Assembly: GCF_001758465.1 (NCBI RefSeq) | Contig: NZ_MJIC01000015.1 | Coordinates: 372,001-436,000 of the forward strand | Length of the DNA stretch: 64,000 bases | Reading direction: 5' to 3' | From: Marisediminitalea lipolytica | GTDB taxonomy: Bacteria; Pseudomonadota; Gammaproteobacteria; Enterobacterales; Alteromonadaceae | Program-made: the position numbers and the translations under genes | Shown: one piece after another, positions 7,211 to 17,324 of the stretch | Position numbering within the stretch: the first letter of the stretch is position 1 | How the letters are laid out: each line of letters starts with the position of its first letter | Notes under the pieces: model-generated | Databases searched by the model: none | Seen by the model: only the letters and a program-made list of their open reading frames with translations | What the model was told of the DNA's origin: nothing

Positions 7211-9718
7211 TTAATGTGCCGGACAGGTTAGCTCTGCATCTGTGTGGGTCAGACGAATATCAGAGATCCTGAACGTGGTTGGTGCGCCACTGGTCATCGC
7301 CAGCGGCACATAGATTTCCCGCAGGTTCAGGCCTTGTTCAACAAGGCATGACATGGGGATCACGACTTTTTGCCAGTCAGCGTTACCAGTGATGAAATCA
7401 TTTAGTTTAAGTTTAGCTTTGCACCCTTCGCCGCATTCCATGGTAACGGATATGTCGGAAGGTGACTGCTGCTGAAAATCAAAGGCCAGCGCGCTGCCTG
7501 CCGAGCCAAAATCGAGTAAATCTTCCGGGAATGGCGAGAAAAAACGAATACTGTCGCCGGCATTACCAAAATCAATCTGTAACGTATCTTCCTGCACAAG
7601 CCGGTCCGCCGTGCGAATGTTTAACGTGTTAACCGATAGCGTGTTGCTGTTCATGGATTTTTGGCTGCCATTGCTAGTGGCTACTAAAGACCAGGGCTGC
7701 TGTACGCTTTGCTGGAACAGCAGGACATCGCCAGCAGAATTTAGCTGGCTGTTTACCGTTTCGTCGAGCATCCCCACTGAAGTTGTGTCGCCATAGGCTA
7801 AGCCGTAACCATATGGGAACAAAGGCTGCTTGCCATCGCCTTTGTTTACCGGATTCTGATAGGGATCGGCTGGCCACGAGAACGACAATTTGCCATGCAT
7901 TGGGTAATTAACCGTACCGTCTGCCTTGCTAAACAATACATCGGCAACACCGCCGCCTTCTGAGCCGGGTAGCCAGGCCACAACAAACGCATCGGAGGCA
8001 TTCAACTCTGGTGTGATCCACAGTGGACGGCCAGTAATAAACACCGAAACTACCGGGATCCCCTGTGCTTTTAATGATTTAAGCAAAGCTAAATCCTGTT
8101 TGGCGCCGCGCTGGTATTCGACATTGGCGATATCGCCATTGCCTTCCGCATAAGGCGTTTCGCCAAACACCACGATGGCCACATCGGGTTGGGTGGTGTA
8201 CTGACCATTTTCACTTAGCTCTACACTGCCACCTGCGGCCCTGACGGTTTGCTCAATACCAGAGTAGATGGATGTAGCTCCCGGAAAATCACTGTTTTGA
8301 TTACCTGTACCCTGCCAGGTAATCGTCCAGCCGCCAGATTGCTGACCGATATTATGGGCAGCATCGCCGGCTACCAGAACTCTTGCAGCTGGTTTGAGCG
8401 GCAGAATTTGCTGATTATTCTTAAGCATTACCAAAGACTTGCGTACCGCTTCGCGGGCTATATCCCGGTGTGCTTTAGCACCAATAACAGAGGTGTCGCC
8501 GGATAAACTGCGGTTAGCTGGCGAAGGAAGGTCAAACAAGCCTACCCGAATTTTTACCCGTAGTACGCGGCTGACCGCATCATCGAGACGCGCCATGGGG
8601 ATTTCGCCGCTTTGCACCTGGGCAACCAGATTTTCAAATAAGGGCTTCCAGGTGGGAGTAGGCGCCATATAGACATCCAGCCCAGCCAGTAATGCCTGAG
8701 GGCAGTTGTCGTTGCTACAGCCTGGGATCTGGCCATGACCATTCCAATCGCCAACCACAAAACCGTCGAATCCCATCTTGTCTTTTAACACATCTGTTAG
8801 CAGGTATTTGCTGCCATGGATTTTCTCGCCATGCCAGCTATTAAAAGACGCCATTACAGATTGCGAACCGGCATTCAGGCCATGCACATAGCCCTGAGCG
8901 TGAATGTCGAACAGTTCTTTTTCACTGGCCAGATTATCGCCCTGATCATCACCCTTGTTGGTGCCGCCATCCCCAACAAAGTGCTTTACCGTTGAGATAA
9001 CGTGCTGGTCATCAATATTGCCGTCACTGATGTCACCCTGCAAACCGGTAACAATAGCGCGGGCATAATCGCCGACGATAGCCGGGTCCTCAGAGTAACT
9101 TTCGTAGGTTCGTCCCCAGCGATCGTCGCGAACTACCGCTACGGTGGGTGCAAAAATCCAGTCTATTCCTGTGGCTCTGACTTCGCGGGCGGTTGCGGTG
9201 GCTATTTTCTCAACCAGTGCTGGGTCGCGCATTGCTCCCAGACCAATGTTATGAGGAAACAAGGTCGCACCAATAACATTGTTGTGACCATGCACGGCAT
9301 CGGTGCCCCACATAGTGGGTATATTGCTGCCATCCAGGCTGTCATCTACCGATGCCTGATACATGGCCTCAGCCAGTGCTATCCATTCTTTCGGGGTTGC
9401 ATGCTTGTTGGCGCCGGGAAAAGACCCACCGCCATTGAGGTATGAGCCAAAACCATAGCGGCGCATATCTTCTACTGTGACATCACGAATTTCTGGCTGA
9501 ATAATTTGCGCGACCTTTTGTTCGATGGTCATCTGAGCCAACAGCGCCGTGACTTTCTTTTCGACTTCCTGCTGATCATTGATTGGCGATTGAATCTCCG
9601 GCCAAAAATCCGGCACAGATTTATGGCCGGTAACCTCTTTGGTTTGTGATGTGCTGCATGCTGTTAAAGTGAATAAGCTCACTGCAGCGGCTGCGACCGA
9701 CAACGTAAACGATTTCAT
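7211..9718 (-). CDS. GH3 family beta-glucosidase/exo-glucanase lipoprotein (ExoP-like)
   Basis: An 835-residue glycoside hydrolase family 3 enzyme that would release glucose from beta-glucans or oligosaccharides at the outer membrane or in the periplasm. I start it at the ATG at 9718, which has GGAG 8 bases upstream, rather than 11 codons earlier. The N-terminus is a lipoprotein signal ending LTAC (Cys21). The (alpha/beta) GH3 N-domain carries the DAVHGHN and KHFVGDGGTNKG substrate-loop motifs and FVVGDWNGHG with the nucleophile Asp (about residue 323). The GH3 C-domain and an extra C-terminal beta-sandwich (last about 150 residues) match ExoP-type marine enzymes. It is divergent from the GH1/symporter/LacI operon and shares operators with it. 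Confidence 0.93.
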   Translation of the reverse strand: MKSFTLSVAAAAVSLFTLTACSTSQTKEVTGHKSVPDFWPEIQSPINDQQEVEKKVTALLAQMTIEQKVAQIIQPEIRDVTVEDMRRYGFGSYLNGGGSFPGANKHATPKEWIALAEAMYQASVDDSLDGSNIPTMWGTDAVHGHNNVIGATLFPHNIGLGAMRDPALVEKIATATAREVRATGIDWIFAPTVAVVRDDRWGRTYESYSEDPAIVGDYARAIVTGLQGDISDGNIDDQHVISTVKHFVGDGGTNKGDDQGDNLASEKELFDIHAQGYVHGLNAGSQSVMASFNSWHGEKIHGSKYLLTDVLKDKMGFDGFVVGDWNGHGQIPGCSNDNCPQALLAGLDVYMAPTPTWKPLFENLVAQVQSGEIPMARLDDAVSRVLRVKIRVGLFDLPSPANRSLSGDTSVIGAKAHRDIAREAVRKSLVMLKNNQQILPLKPAARVLVAGDAAHNIGQQSGGWTITWQGTGNQNSDFPGATSIYSGIEQTVRAAGGSVELSENGQYTTQPDVAIVVFGETPYAEGNGDIANVEYQRGAKQDLALLKSLKAQGIPVVSVFITGRPLWITPELNASDAFVVAWLPGSEGGGVADVLFSKADGTVNYPMHGKLSFSWPADPYQNPVNKGDGKQPLFPYGYGLAYGDTTSVGMLDETVNSQLNSAGDVLLFQQSVQQPWSLVATSNGSQKSMNSNTLSVNTLNIRTADRLVQEDTLQIDFGNAGDSIRFFSPFPEDLLDFGSAGSALAFDFQQQSPSDISVTMECGEGCKAKLKLNDFITGNADWQKVVIPMSCLVEQGLNLREIYVPLAMTSGAPTTFRISDIRLTHTDAELTCPAH

Positions 9719-9822
9719 TATTATTCTCCGGATTAGTGCGCTGGCAGGCACCGTCGCATAGCATTAATTTATGCGTGAATGTTAATAATTTGTTGTGAGA
9801 GTATAAGAGGATTATCTAAAAA

Positions 9823-9836
9823 TGCAAGCGCTTACA
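9823..9836. promoter_or_regulatory. LacI-family operator 1 (GH3-proximal)
   Basis: TGCAAGCGCTTACA is a near-palindrome with the central CG of LacI/GalR-family operators. It lies about 105 bp upstream of the GH3 start and probably binds the LacI regulator encoded at 12921. Confidence 0.75.
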
Positions 9837-9968
9837 TTTTTATGTAAACCAATGCTAGTGGTTCGAGATTTAAAGCGTGTTTGTTAGCCTGGAATGGCGT
9901 AATTTTAAGTGCTGAGCGGGAGGTTTATCGCGATGTTGAGTAATTGAAAGTAACTTCACTATTAATAA

Positions 9969-9982
9969 TGAAAGCGTTTACA
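9969..9982. promoter_or_regulatory. LacI-family operator 2 (middle)
   Basis: TGAAAGCGTTTACA matches the flanking two operators except at one or two positions. It is 146 bp from operator 1 and 147 bp from operator 3 (start to start): almost equal, near-integral helical spacing that would allow looping (inference). Confidence 0.7.
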
Positions 9983-10115
9983 GTTTGGGGTTTAATTAAT
10001 TTTATATCAGTATAAATGTTAATAATACAATATAATCAATATTTTATGTTTAAAGCTCGGAAGAATTTTAAATGATACGGTGATCAAAATAATTGTAAAT
10101 AACTTGTATAAAAAA

Positions 10116-10129
10116 TGAAAGCGCTTACA
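10116..10129. promoter_or_regulatory. LacI-family operator 3 (GH1-proximal)
   Basis: TGAAAGCGCTTACA is the best palindrome of the three. It lies 73 bp upstream of the GH1 start codon, in a position to repress the GH1-symporter-lacI operon. Confidence 0.78.
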
Positions 10130-10201
10130 ATCGAATTCGAAATGCGTTAAGTAAGGTAATGCTGACTCGCGTGTGGTTAGCTCACGGTTTGGCAAGTTAA
10201 C

Positions 10202-11545
10202 ATGACTAAGTTTTTTTCATTTAATTCTGTGCTCAGTCAGCCTGACTTTGTGATGGGCGTGGCAACTTCATCTTTTCAGATTGAAGGTGGGAGCGAGCAT
10301 CGCGAGCCCTGTATCTGGGACACATTCTGTCGGGTTCCCGGGGCTATTAAAGATGGTTCTAATGGAATGCAGGCCTGTAACCATTATGACCTGTGGCAAC
10401 AGGACATCGCACTTATCGACGAATTGGGCTTTGATGCTTATCGTTTTTCGGTGTGCTGGCCGCGTATCATCCGCGCCGATGGCAGTATTAATGAATCGGG
10501 TTTAGCCTTTTATCTTCAGATCCTTGATGAGCTTGAACGCCGCGGTCTTAAGGCTTATGTAACGCTTTATCACTGGGAGTTGCCGCAGTACCTTGAAGAT
10601 AAAGGCGGTTGGCTTAACCGGCATACTGCCTATGCCTTTGCCGACTATGCTGGTGTTGTAGCCCGCGCTTTTGGTAATAAAGTAAGTGCTTACACAACGC
10701 TGAATGAACCCTATTGCAGCGCTTTTCTGGGCTACGAAATAGGAATACACGCGCCGGGTAAAATTGGTAAGCAGTACGGTAAAAAAGCCGCTCATCATTT
10801 GCTGTTAGCTCATGGTCTGGCAATGCAGGTTTTGCGTGAGGTTTGCCCTGATATACCCAGTGGGCTGGTGCTTAATTTTACCACCTATTATCCTGCATCC
10901 AAAAGCACAGAAGATAGCCAGGCAGCATTAAAAGCCAAGGCGCATTTTAGTGACTGGTACATAAAGCCCGCCTTAACCGGCCAGTATCCGGCGCTACTGG
11001 AAAATTTACCTGATGCTGAAAAACCGCTTATAGCCCCCGGTGATATGGCTATTATCGCCACGCCCATGGATTATCTGGGGGTGAATTATTACACCCGGGC
11101 ATTGGTCAGAGCGCAACCCGGTGGTCACTTTGAGATCCTGCCGCCTGCTCCCGACGTAGAGATAACCGCGATGAACTGGGAAATTTATCCCGAAGGTTTA
11201 TATGATTTACTGCTGCAGTTAAACCAGGAGTATGATTTACCGCCTCTTTTTATTACTGAGAATGGGATGGCGAGTGATGATGTGGTACAACAGGGGCAGA
11301 TAAAAGACGTGGTCAGAGCGGATTACTTACAAAGCCACCTTGAAGCGGTTGCTAATGCAATCAACAAGGGCGTGGAGATTAAAGGGTATTTTGTGTGGAG
11401 TTTGCTCGATAATTTTGAATGGGCAGAAGGCTATTTAAAGCGATTTGGCATAGTTTACGTAGATTTTGCAACCCAGCAGCGCGTGCCAAAGCAAAGCGCG
11501 CTCATGCTACAAGACTGGCTGACGCAGCGCCACAAACCCCTGTAA
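10202..11545 (+). CDS. GH1 family beta-glucosidase (BglA-like)
   Basis: A 447-residue cytoplasmic glycoside hydrolase family 1 enzyme, the usual family length. It hydrolyses cellobiose or other beta-glucosides to glucose with retention of configuration. The start MTKFFSF leads to the family N-terminal signature FVMGVATSSFQIEGG. The acid/base glutamate is E169 in TLNEPY, and the nucleophile is E353 in ITENGM. The WSLLDNFEWAEGY aglycone-site motif is near residue 401. No signal peptide is present, so uptake of the disaccharide through the next gene's symporter is implied. It is the first gene of an operon with the symporter (16 bp gap to the ATG) and a LacI regulator. Confidence 0.96.
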   Translation: MTKFFSFNSVLSQPDFVMGVATSSFQIEGGSEHREPCIWDTFCRVPGAIKDGSNGMQACNHYDLWQQDIALIDELGFDAYRFSVCWPRIIRADGSINESGLAFYLQILDELERRGLKAYVTLYHWELPQYLEDKGGWLNRHTAYAFADYAGVVARAFGNKVSAYTTLNEPYCSAFLGYEIGIHAPGKIGKQYGKKAAHHLLLAHGLAMQVLREVCPDIPSGLVLNFTTYYPASKSTEDSQAALKAKAHFSDWYIKPALTGQYPALLENLPDAEKPLIAPGDMAIIATPMDYLGVNYYTRALVRAQPGGHFEILPPAPDVEITAMNWEIYPEGLYDLLLQLNQEYDLPPLFITENGMASDDVVQQGQIKDVVRADYLQSHLEAVANAINKGVEIKGYFVWSLLDNFEWAEGYLKRFGIVYVDFATQQRVPKQSALMLQDWLTQRHKPL

Positions 11546-11561
11546 GTTGTTCGGGAACAAT

Positions 11562-12905
11562 ATGATAAGTGTAAAAGAGAAAGTTGCCTACGGGCTCGGC
11601 GACACCGCAAGCAACTTTGTTTTTCAAACGGTTATGTTGTTTCTCACGTTTTATTACACTGACGTGGTTGGTCTTAATCCGGCCACGGTTGGCAGTCTGT
11701 TCTTACTGGTGCGACTGATTGATGCGGTCACCGACCCGCTTATGGGCGCTTTAGCAGACAAAACCCGCACCCGCTGGGGAGCTTACCGGCCTTACCTGTT
11801 ATGGATGGCAATTCCCTTCGCAGTCATCAGCGTATTAGCCTTTACTACACCCGACACCAGCTACAACGGCAAGCTGGCTTATGCGATTGGCAGTTATGTG
11901 CTGTTAATGCTGATGTATACCGCGATTAATATTCCCTATTCTGCGCTGGGCGGGGTAATTACTGCTAATCCCCTGGAGCGTGTTTCTGTACAGTCGTACC
12001 GCTTTGTTTTTGCCATGCTGGGAGGCCTGCTGGTTTCGGTTTGTACCTTGCCTATGGTGAGCTGGTTTGGTGACGGTAACGATGCAAAAGGCTATCAGCA
12101 CACCATGATGCTGATGGGGTTTCTGGGCATGATATTGTTTTTAATTTGTTTTGCCGGAACCAAGGAACGAGTGACGCCGTCGCCTGATTCACCGTGGCCG
12201 GTAAGGGAGCAGTTAAACGCTGTGTGGCAGAATGATCAATGCCGGATATTGTGTCTTATCAGCGTGATTTTGCTAACGGGCATCGTGTTACGGCATGCGC
12301 TGGCCATCTACTATGTAAAATATGTCATGCAGCGGCCGGATGATGTCACGTTGTTTGTGTCGTTGGCGATGGTTGGGGGAATTCTGGGCAGTGCGCTGGC
12401 TTATCCTCTGGCGCGACGCACCGACAAGGTAACCCTCTATAAAGTCCTTCAACTTGGCTGTGCCGGCGTGTGCGTAATTAACTTTTTGCTGCCTGCAGGC
12501 CAGTGGTACGCTGCTTTGTGTTTGCATTTTGTCTGGGGCTTTCTGTTACAAATGACCTCACCTCTGCTGTGGGCAAAAATGGGCGATGTGGCCGATTATG
12601 GTGAAGTTAAAACGGGTAAGCGGCTAACAGCTATTACCTTTTCCACTATTGTCTTTTTTATTAAGCTTGGTATTGCACTTGGCAGTGCAATGGCCGGGTG
12701 GTTGCTGGCGTTTTATGGTTACCAGGCCAACGTGATGGACGAACGGGTAAGTAACGGTATTACCCTGTCGTTTTGTTTACTACCTGCTGCTATGTCATTA
12801 CTTGTAGTGTTGGTGATGCGCTGGTATAAGCTTGATAATCAAAAAGTAAACGAGGCGCATCAGGCCTTGAATCAAAACCGGCAACAATTAAACGGCACTG
12901 TATAG
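11562..12905 (+). CDS. GPH family (MelB-like) sugar:cation symporter
   Basis: A 447-residue inner-membrane carrier of the glycoside-pentoside-hexuronide family, with 12 predicted membrane segments. The N-terminal KEKVAYGLGDTASN and the loop DAVTDPLMGALADKTRTRWGAYRPYLLW are diagnostic of GPH/MelB proteins; a C-half DVADYGEVKTGKRL motif supports the call. I prefer the ATG at 11562 over a TTG five codons upstream. Lying between a GH1 beta-glucosidase and a LacI regulator, it most likely imports a beta-glucoside such as cellobiose or laminaribiose using Na+ or H+; the exact substrate is not visible. Confidence 0.92.
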   Translation: MISVKEKVAYGLGDTASNFVFQTVMLFLTFYYTDVVGLNPATVGSLFLLVRLIDAVTDPLMGALADKTRTRWGAYRPYLLWMAIPFAVISVLAFTTPDTSYNGKLAYAIGSYVLLMLMYTAINIPYSALGGVITANPLERVSVQSYRFVFAMLGGLLVSVCTLPMVSWFGDGNDAKGYQHTMMLMGFLGMILFLICFAGTKERVTPSPDSPWPVREQLNAVWQNDQCRILCLISVILLTGIVLRHALAIYYVKYVMQRPDDVTLFVSLAMVGGILGSALAYPLARRTDKVTLYKVLQLGCAGVCVINFLLPAGQWYAALCLHFVWGFLLQMTSPLLWAKMGDVADYGEVKTGKRLTAITFSTIVFFIKLGIALGSAMAGWLLAFYGYQANVMDERVSNGITLSFCLLPAAMSLLVVLVMRWYKLDNQKVNEAHQALNQNRQQLNGTV

Positions 12906-12920
12906 CATAGCGAACACACC

Positions 12921-13922
12921 ATGGTTACCATTAAACAAGTCAGCGAAAAAGCGGGGGTTTCCTCTGCTACCGTTTCCAGGGTTATCAATAATCCAGACAC
13001 GGTAAAAGAAAAAACCCGCGAGCTGGTAATGGCTGCGATGGCCGAATTAGGCTATCGGCATAACGTGGTGGCAGCGTCGTTAGCGTCAAATAAAACCCAT
13101 ACCATTGGTTATGTGGTTCCCGAGCTTCATGGCTCGTTTTTTGGTGCCATGATGGGAGGCACCGAACAGGCACTTCGCCAGGCTAAAAAGCACATGCTGA
13201 TTGCCACTGGTCACTCTGATGCCGAGATCGAAAAAGAGCAGATCGACGCCTTACTCAGCCGCCGCTGTGACGCGCTTATCCTGCATGTTGAGGCAGTGAG
13301 TGATGATTATCTGGTAAACCTGGTTAAGCAGGGCGTTCAGTTGGTTGTGGTTAACCGCTTTATTGAGGCGATAGGCGAGCATTGTATTAGCCTTGATAAT
13401 ATCAAAGGCGGCTATCTGGCTACCCGTCATTTACTGGAAATAGGCCATACCAAAATTGCCTATGTTGCCGGTTCGCTGTTTAAGGACGATGGTAAGAACC
13501 GACTGCTCGGACATCAGCAAGCCCTGGCTGAGTGGGGTATCGGGTATGATGAAAACCTGACCTTTGAAGGTAACTTTCAGGCCCGTTCCGGTACCGAGGG
13601 GATTCGTACTCTGGTGGAACAAGGTGCCTCGTTTACCGCAGTGGCTTGTGCCAATGACGAAATGGCCTCTGGCGCTATGATTGCGCTGCGTGAATTGGGC
13701 CGCCGGGTACCCGAAGATGTCTCTGTGATTGGCTTCGATAACGTTGATTTTGCCAGTTACTTATCGCCGGGCTTAACCACTATTGATTACCCCGTGCAAA
13801 AAATTGGTCGCATGGCCGCGCATTGGGTACTAGAACAAGTTTATGGGCATGTCAGACATGATTTTGAGCATATCCTTGCCCCCCGCCTTATCCTTAGAGG
13901 TACGACCAGTAGTCCGCATTGA
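12921..13922 (+). CDS. LacI family transcriptional regulator of the beta-glucoside locus
   Basis: A 333-residue repressor. Residues 1-45 form the LacI helix-turn-helix (TIKQVSEKAGVSSATVSRVI) and hinge helix, followed by a periplasmic-binding-protein-like effector domain (ANDEMASGAM near residue 240, VIGFDNVDFASYL near 270). It is the last gene of the GH1 operon, 15 bp after the symporter. Its probable targets are the three TGAAAGCGCTTACA-type sites between the GH3 and GH1 genes. The effector is probably a beta-glucoside or glucose derivative. The Shine-Dalgarno is weak, suggesting low expression. Confidence 0.94.
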   Translation: MVTIKQVSEKAGVSSATVSRVINNPDTVKEKTRELVMAAMAELGYRHNVVAASLASNKTHTIGYVVPELHGSFFGAMMGGTEQALRQAKKHMLIATGHSDAEIEKEQIDALLSRRCDALILHVEAVSDDYLVNLVKQGVQLVVVNRFIEAIGEHCISLDNIKGGYLATRHLLEIGHTKIAYVAGSLFKDDGKNRLLGHQQALAEWGIGYDENLTFEGNFQARSGTEGIRTLVEQGASFTAVACANDEMASGAMIALRELGRRVPEDVSVIGFDNVDFASYLSPGLTTIDYPVQKIGRMAAHWVLEQVYGHVRHDFEHILAPRLILRGTTSSPH

Positions 13923-14016
13923 TTTAGTTTCTGGATTATCTGCCGATTGTTTTTAGACTCTATATAACTATTTAACGTTGCTTTATCGGTTTACTTGATT
14001 TTTAGGGAGAAAATCT

Positions 14017-15105
14017 TTGTTTGTACTCAGTTCAACTTATGCCAGTGCTCAAAAAGAGGTGGCGGCATTACAAAGAGAAAATAACCGACTCACGCAACAA
14101 CTTGAGTTACTCGAGGCTGAAAACCGGGTGCTTGCCGCTCAGGCGGCCGAATCTCAACAGTCTGGCAGCAATAGCTTTGACCTGACTGAAAATGTGCTGG
14201 ACTCGTTAAACCAGGTTGAGGGTATCCGACAAACGGTGCAGACTTCATTTGAGAGTATTAGCCAGCAGGCTGATGAATTGTCGAATAATCAACGCTTGTT
14301 CACCGAATCCAGTGAGTCACTGAAGCAAATTGTAAGCGACATGACCGGCCTGAGTGCGATGATGAGCGCGATGAGTGAGAGTATCGAAGGGCTCTCGGAA
14401 ACGGCTGATAATATCAATAAGTTTGTTACCACCATTACCAGCATTTCTGATCAAACCAACCTGTTGGCGCTTAATGCGGCGATAGAAGCTGCCCGTGCTG
14501 GTGATGCAGGACGGGGTTTCAGCGTGGTGGCTGATGAGGTGCGCTCGTTGGCTAACGAGACCAATAAGTCGGCCAGTGAAGTTTCTGAACTGGTTAAAAG
14601 TATCATTCAGTCAACGCAGGTAGCCGTGTCGTCGGTGGCGGATTTGCAGACCAATAATGCTCGCCTGGCCGAAGGTGTCAGCTCATTGGACGGCAACTAC
14701 GCGCAAATGGTAGGGCATTGCGATTTAATGGAAAGTGCGATTCGTACAGCCAGTCTGCAAACCTTCGTGCAAACCGTAAAACTTGATCATGTGGTATGGA
14801 AATCAGAGGTTTATGCGGTGCTTAGTGGTCGTTCTTCTAAGTCAGTTAGCGATTTTGCCGACCATACCTCTTGTCGTCTGGGTAAGTGGTACAGCAAAAA
14901 TGCCAGCACAGAGATGGGCAGACTGGATGCCTTTAAACGTCTCGATCGTCCTCACGCAGCAGTGCATAAGGCTGGGGTGAGTGCTATTGCAGCCAGTCAA
15001 AATGGCGATCTGGCACAGTGCAAGCATTTACTTACAGAGATGGAAGCTGCCAGTCAGGAAGTTACTACCCTGCTCGATAACATTTCTCATAACGGAAGCT
15101 TCTGA
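14017..15105 (+). CDS. Soluble methyl-accepting chemotaxis protein with C-terminal CZB zinc-binding domain
   Basis: A 362-residue cytoplasmic chemoreceptor with no membrane segment. The N-terminal coiled coil (residues 5-50) is followed by a short MCP signalling hairpin whose tip carries the kinase/CheW-binding motif ([16 protein letters not shown], about residues 147-162). The C-terminal CZB domain shows the full zinc signature: H258xxW261, C286 in CRLGKW, and H313xxxH317. CZB receptors respond to zinc availability or to oxidants such as HOCl. The start is a TTG with GGGAGA upstream. No che genes are nearby, so it would join receptor arrays encoded elsewhere. Confidence 0.92.
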   Translation: MFVLSSTYASAQKEVAALQRENNRLTQQLELLEAENRVLAAQAAESQQSGSNSFDLTENVLDSLNQVEGIRQTVQTSFESISQQADELSNNQRLFTESSESLKQIVSDMTGLSAMMSAMSESIEGLSETADNINKFVTTITSISDQTNLLALNAAIEAARAGDAGRGFSVVADEVRSLANETNKSASEVSELVKSIIQSTQVAVSSVADLQTNNARLAEGVSSLDGNYAQMVGHCDLMESAIRTASLQTFVQTVKLDHVVWKSEVYAVLSGRSSKSVSDFADHTSCRLGKWYSKNASTEMGRLDAFKRLDRPHAAVHKAGVSAIAASQNGDLAQCKHLLTEMEAASQEVTTLLDNISHNGSF

Positions 15106-15329
15106 ACGCTTCCTTATTTGAAATGGGCACTCCACGTCTTTATGCCGTTACTCATTATTCTGTGTACATTGTTAGTTTCTAACTCATTCCGAATTATTGG
15201 AGGTTGTTAGACTAATGGTCTATTTTACTAAATAGTTGTAGTGCATTTGTCCGCTGCTTTATTCGTTGTTTTGCTTTGGCGGTGCGCTATAGAAACCAGT
15301 TTAAGAGCAATAAGGGAGAGACCTGCGCA

Positions 15330-16910
15330 ATGCGTAACAACCAGCCAGTCACTCAAAAAGAATATAAGTTTCCAAAGCATTACCGGCTGATTTCCTCTAC
15401 CGATAAGCGGGGAATTATCACTTATTGCAACGATGCATTTATCGAAGTGAGTGGTTTTGACAGGGAAGAATTAATCAATAAAAACCATAATCTGGTAAGG
15501 CATCCGGATATGCCCGAGGGGGTATTTAAAGAAATGTGGCAAACCTTGCAGTCTGGCCGCATCTGGATGGGATTGGTAAAAAACCGCAGGAAAAACGGCG
15601 ATCATTACTGGGTATCTGCATTTGTGACGCCGGTGTATGAAAACAACGAAGTCATCGGCTATGAATCTGTTCGTGTGCCTGCACTGGAGCATGAGATAGC
15701 CCGGGCGAGTGCGCGTTATAAACGCATTCGCAACGGCCAATCCGCCGCTAAAGCCAGCGAAATCTATCTCTATATGGCTAAAAAACTGAGTGTTTTTTGG
15801 GGAGTAGGGATCCCCTTAGTGGTTTACCTGGGACTGTCCGCCGGACTAATCCCTACGGTGGTTACTTCTGTGGCGCTGCTGGCTATGGCGGTGTGGCAAC
15901 ATAATCTTAGCGAAAAGCGCTGGGGAGAACTTATCAGTCTTAGCCCTGATTCTTATGACAGCGCAGTGGTGGCGCAAACCTACTTTGATGATTTTGGCGC
16001 TTCCGCCCGGGCAAAACTGGTGCTGGGCTGTGAACTGGCCAGAAGCCGTACCGCACTGACAAGAATCAAAGACGCTTCATCGTCTTTAGAACATATCGCC
16101 AACACGACACACGAGCAGGCAGCGCTCACGTCGACGGCCATAGTGCAGCAAAATCAGGCTACCCAGCAGATTGCATCTGCGGTTACCGAAATGTCCCAAT
16201 CCATTCAGGAAGTTGCCGAGCGGGTTGAGCAAAATGCCGATACTGCACGGTCAGCCGCTATGAATGTTGAGACGGGTAATAAAACAGCGCAGTCTGCTGC
16301 CGCCGCCATAGACGAGTTAAAAGAGGTGGTTGTGTCTATTTCAGAAACCGTGTCTGAACTTGACCAAAGCACCAGCGATATTGGCGAAGCAGCCTCTATC
16401 ATCTCTTCGATTGCAGAACAAACGAATCTGCTGGCCTTAAACGCGGCTATCGAAGCTGCCCGGGCCGGAGAACAAGGGCGGGGCTTTGCTGTGGTGGCCG
16501 ATGAAGTGCGGGCGCTGGCTTCCAAAACCCGAGAGTCTACTGACAGGATCCACAACATTATTCAGGTGCTTGCTACTCGCAGTGAACGCGCGGTAAAAGT
16601 GTCTAAGAATGGTCTGGAGTCGGCCGAACGGGGAGCCAATATTGTGCAGGATACTCGCCAGGCATTATCCGAAATTAACGCCGCTGTACACGGTATCTCA
16701 GAGATGACCATTGAGATGTCGGCAGCGGTAGAGGAGCAAAGCGCTGTAGCCGAACACATTAATCAACAAATTGTAGAAATTGCAGACGGGGCCGCCGACA
16801 CGCAACGTAGCTCCGAACGCTCACTGGAGGCCAGTGATCACTTGCACTCTACAATCTCCGAGGTTAACAGCGTTATTAAACGCTTCAACATCGAAAAAGA
16901 AATCGGTTAA
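15330..16910 (+). CDS. Aer-like PAS domain chemoreceptor (energy/redox taxis)
   Basis: A 526-residue receptor. Residues 20-115 form a PAS domain with the Aer-type sequence [16 protein letters not shown] and [10 protein letters not shown], which binds FAD in Aer. A hydrophobic hairpin (about residues 152-190) anchors it without a periplasmic domain. A HAMP-like linker and a full MCP signalling domain follow, with the tip motif [26 protein letters not shown] start it at the ATG at 15330, which is preceded by GGGAGAG, giving the normal Aer N-terminus [12 protein letters not shown]; an upstream in-frame start would add 18 atypical residues. It is in tandem with the CZB receptor, 224 bp apart, and ends at a strong hairpin. 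Confidence 0.93.
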   Translation: MRNNQPVTQKEYKFPKHYRLISSTDKRGIITYCNDAFIEVSGFDREELINKNHNLVRHPDMPEGVFKEMWQTLQSGRIWMGLVKNRRKNGDHYWVSAFVTPVYENNEVIGYESVRVPALEHEIARASARYKRIRNGQSAAKASEIYLYMAKKLSVFWGVGIPLVVYLGLSAGLIPTVVTSVALLAMAVWQHNLSEKRWGELISLSPDSYDSAVVAQTYFDDFGASARAKLVLGCELARSRTALTRIKDASSSLEHIANTTHEQAALTSTAIVQQNQATQQIASAVTEMSQSIQEVAERVEQNADTARSAAMNVETGNKTAQSAAAAIDELKEVVVSISETVSELDQSTSDIGEAASIISSIAEQTNLLALNAAIEAARAGEQGRGFAVVADEVRALASKTRESTDRIHNIIQVLATRSERAVKVSKNGLESAERGANIVQDTRQALSEINAAVHGISEMTIEMSAAVEEQSAVAEHINQQIVEIADGAADTQRSSERSLEASDHLHSTISEVNSVIKRFNIEKEIG

Positions 16911-16924
16911 GCTTAAACAAGGAC

Positions 16925-16960
16925 AAAACAGGTTATGCTGTACCGCGGATAACCTGTTTT
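16925..16960. terminator. Bidirectional terminator between the Aer-like gene and yebG
   Basis: A perfect 12-bp stem (AAAACAGGTTAT pairing with ATAACCTGTTTT) with a 12-base loop lies between convergent genes. The A/T ends of the stem give a T-run on each strand, so it can end transcription from both sides. Confidence 0.8.
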
Positions 16961-16988
16961 ACTTTGCCTAAGCTTACCGGCTCTGCGT

Positions 16989-17276
16989 TTAGCCGTTGGC
17001 CTGTAACTTAACCACTTCGGCGCTTTCACTCGACAATATCGAATCGGCATCTGTACCCTTTAGCAGTTTGCCCACGTTGTCTTTGTTTTTTGCCAGCATA
17101 ATCGACAGTTCTTCGGCAACAGACTCGTCCAGTTTAATGCCTTTTGCCTCAATATATTGCGCCAGGTTATCTGCTACATCGAGCATTTTATCGTACTGAT
17201 CGGCTGCTTTTTTATCGGTAGTAACCAACTTTTCTACCCCTTTGTGAGAAACCACATATTGTGTTGTGATAGCCAT
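16989..17276 (-). CDS. yebG: YebG family DNA damage-inducible protein
   Basis: A 95-residue protein matching E. coli YebG in length, in its start (MAITTQYVVSHKGVEKL) and in the conserved KKAADQYDKMLDVADNL block. YebG is an SOS-regulated protein of unclear function. It lies divergent to umuDC, and the 77-bp gap up to the GTG upstream of umuD contains one LexA-type box that can serve both promoters. No signal peptide or membrane segment is seen. Confidence 0.92.
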   Translation of the reverse strand: MAITTQYVVSHKGVEKLVTTDKKAADQYDKMLDVADNLAQYIEAKGIKLDESVAEELSIMLAKNKDNVGKLLKGTDADSILSSESAEVVKLQANG

Positions 17277-17324
17277 GGTGTAACTCCGCTGTTGTTAAAT
17301 TCCTTGCCACTTTATCGCAAAATA

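Larger units (their letters stand above)
9719..10201. promoter_or_regulatory. 483-bp divergent control region of the beta-glucoside locus
   Basis: A gene-free, AT-rich region between the GH3 gene (leftward) and the GH1 operon (rightward). It contains three near-identical 14-bp LacI-family operator sequences, annotated separately. No coding sequence with a ribosome binding site was seen in it. The leftward gene has a good Shine-Dalgarno (GGAG). No strong match to a sigma-70 promoter stands out, which is common for activated or repressed sugar promoters. Confidence 0.7.
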
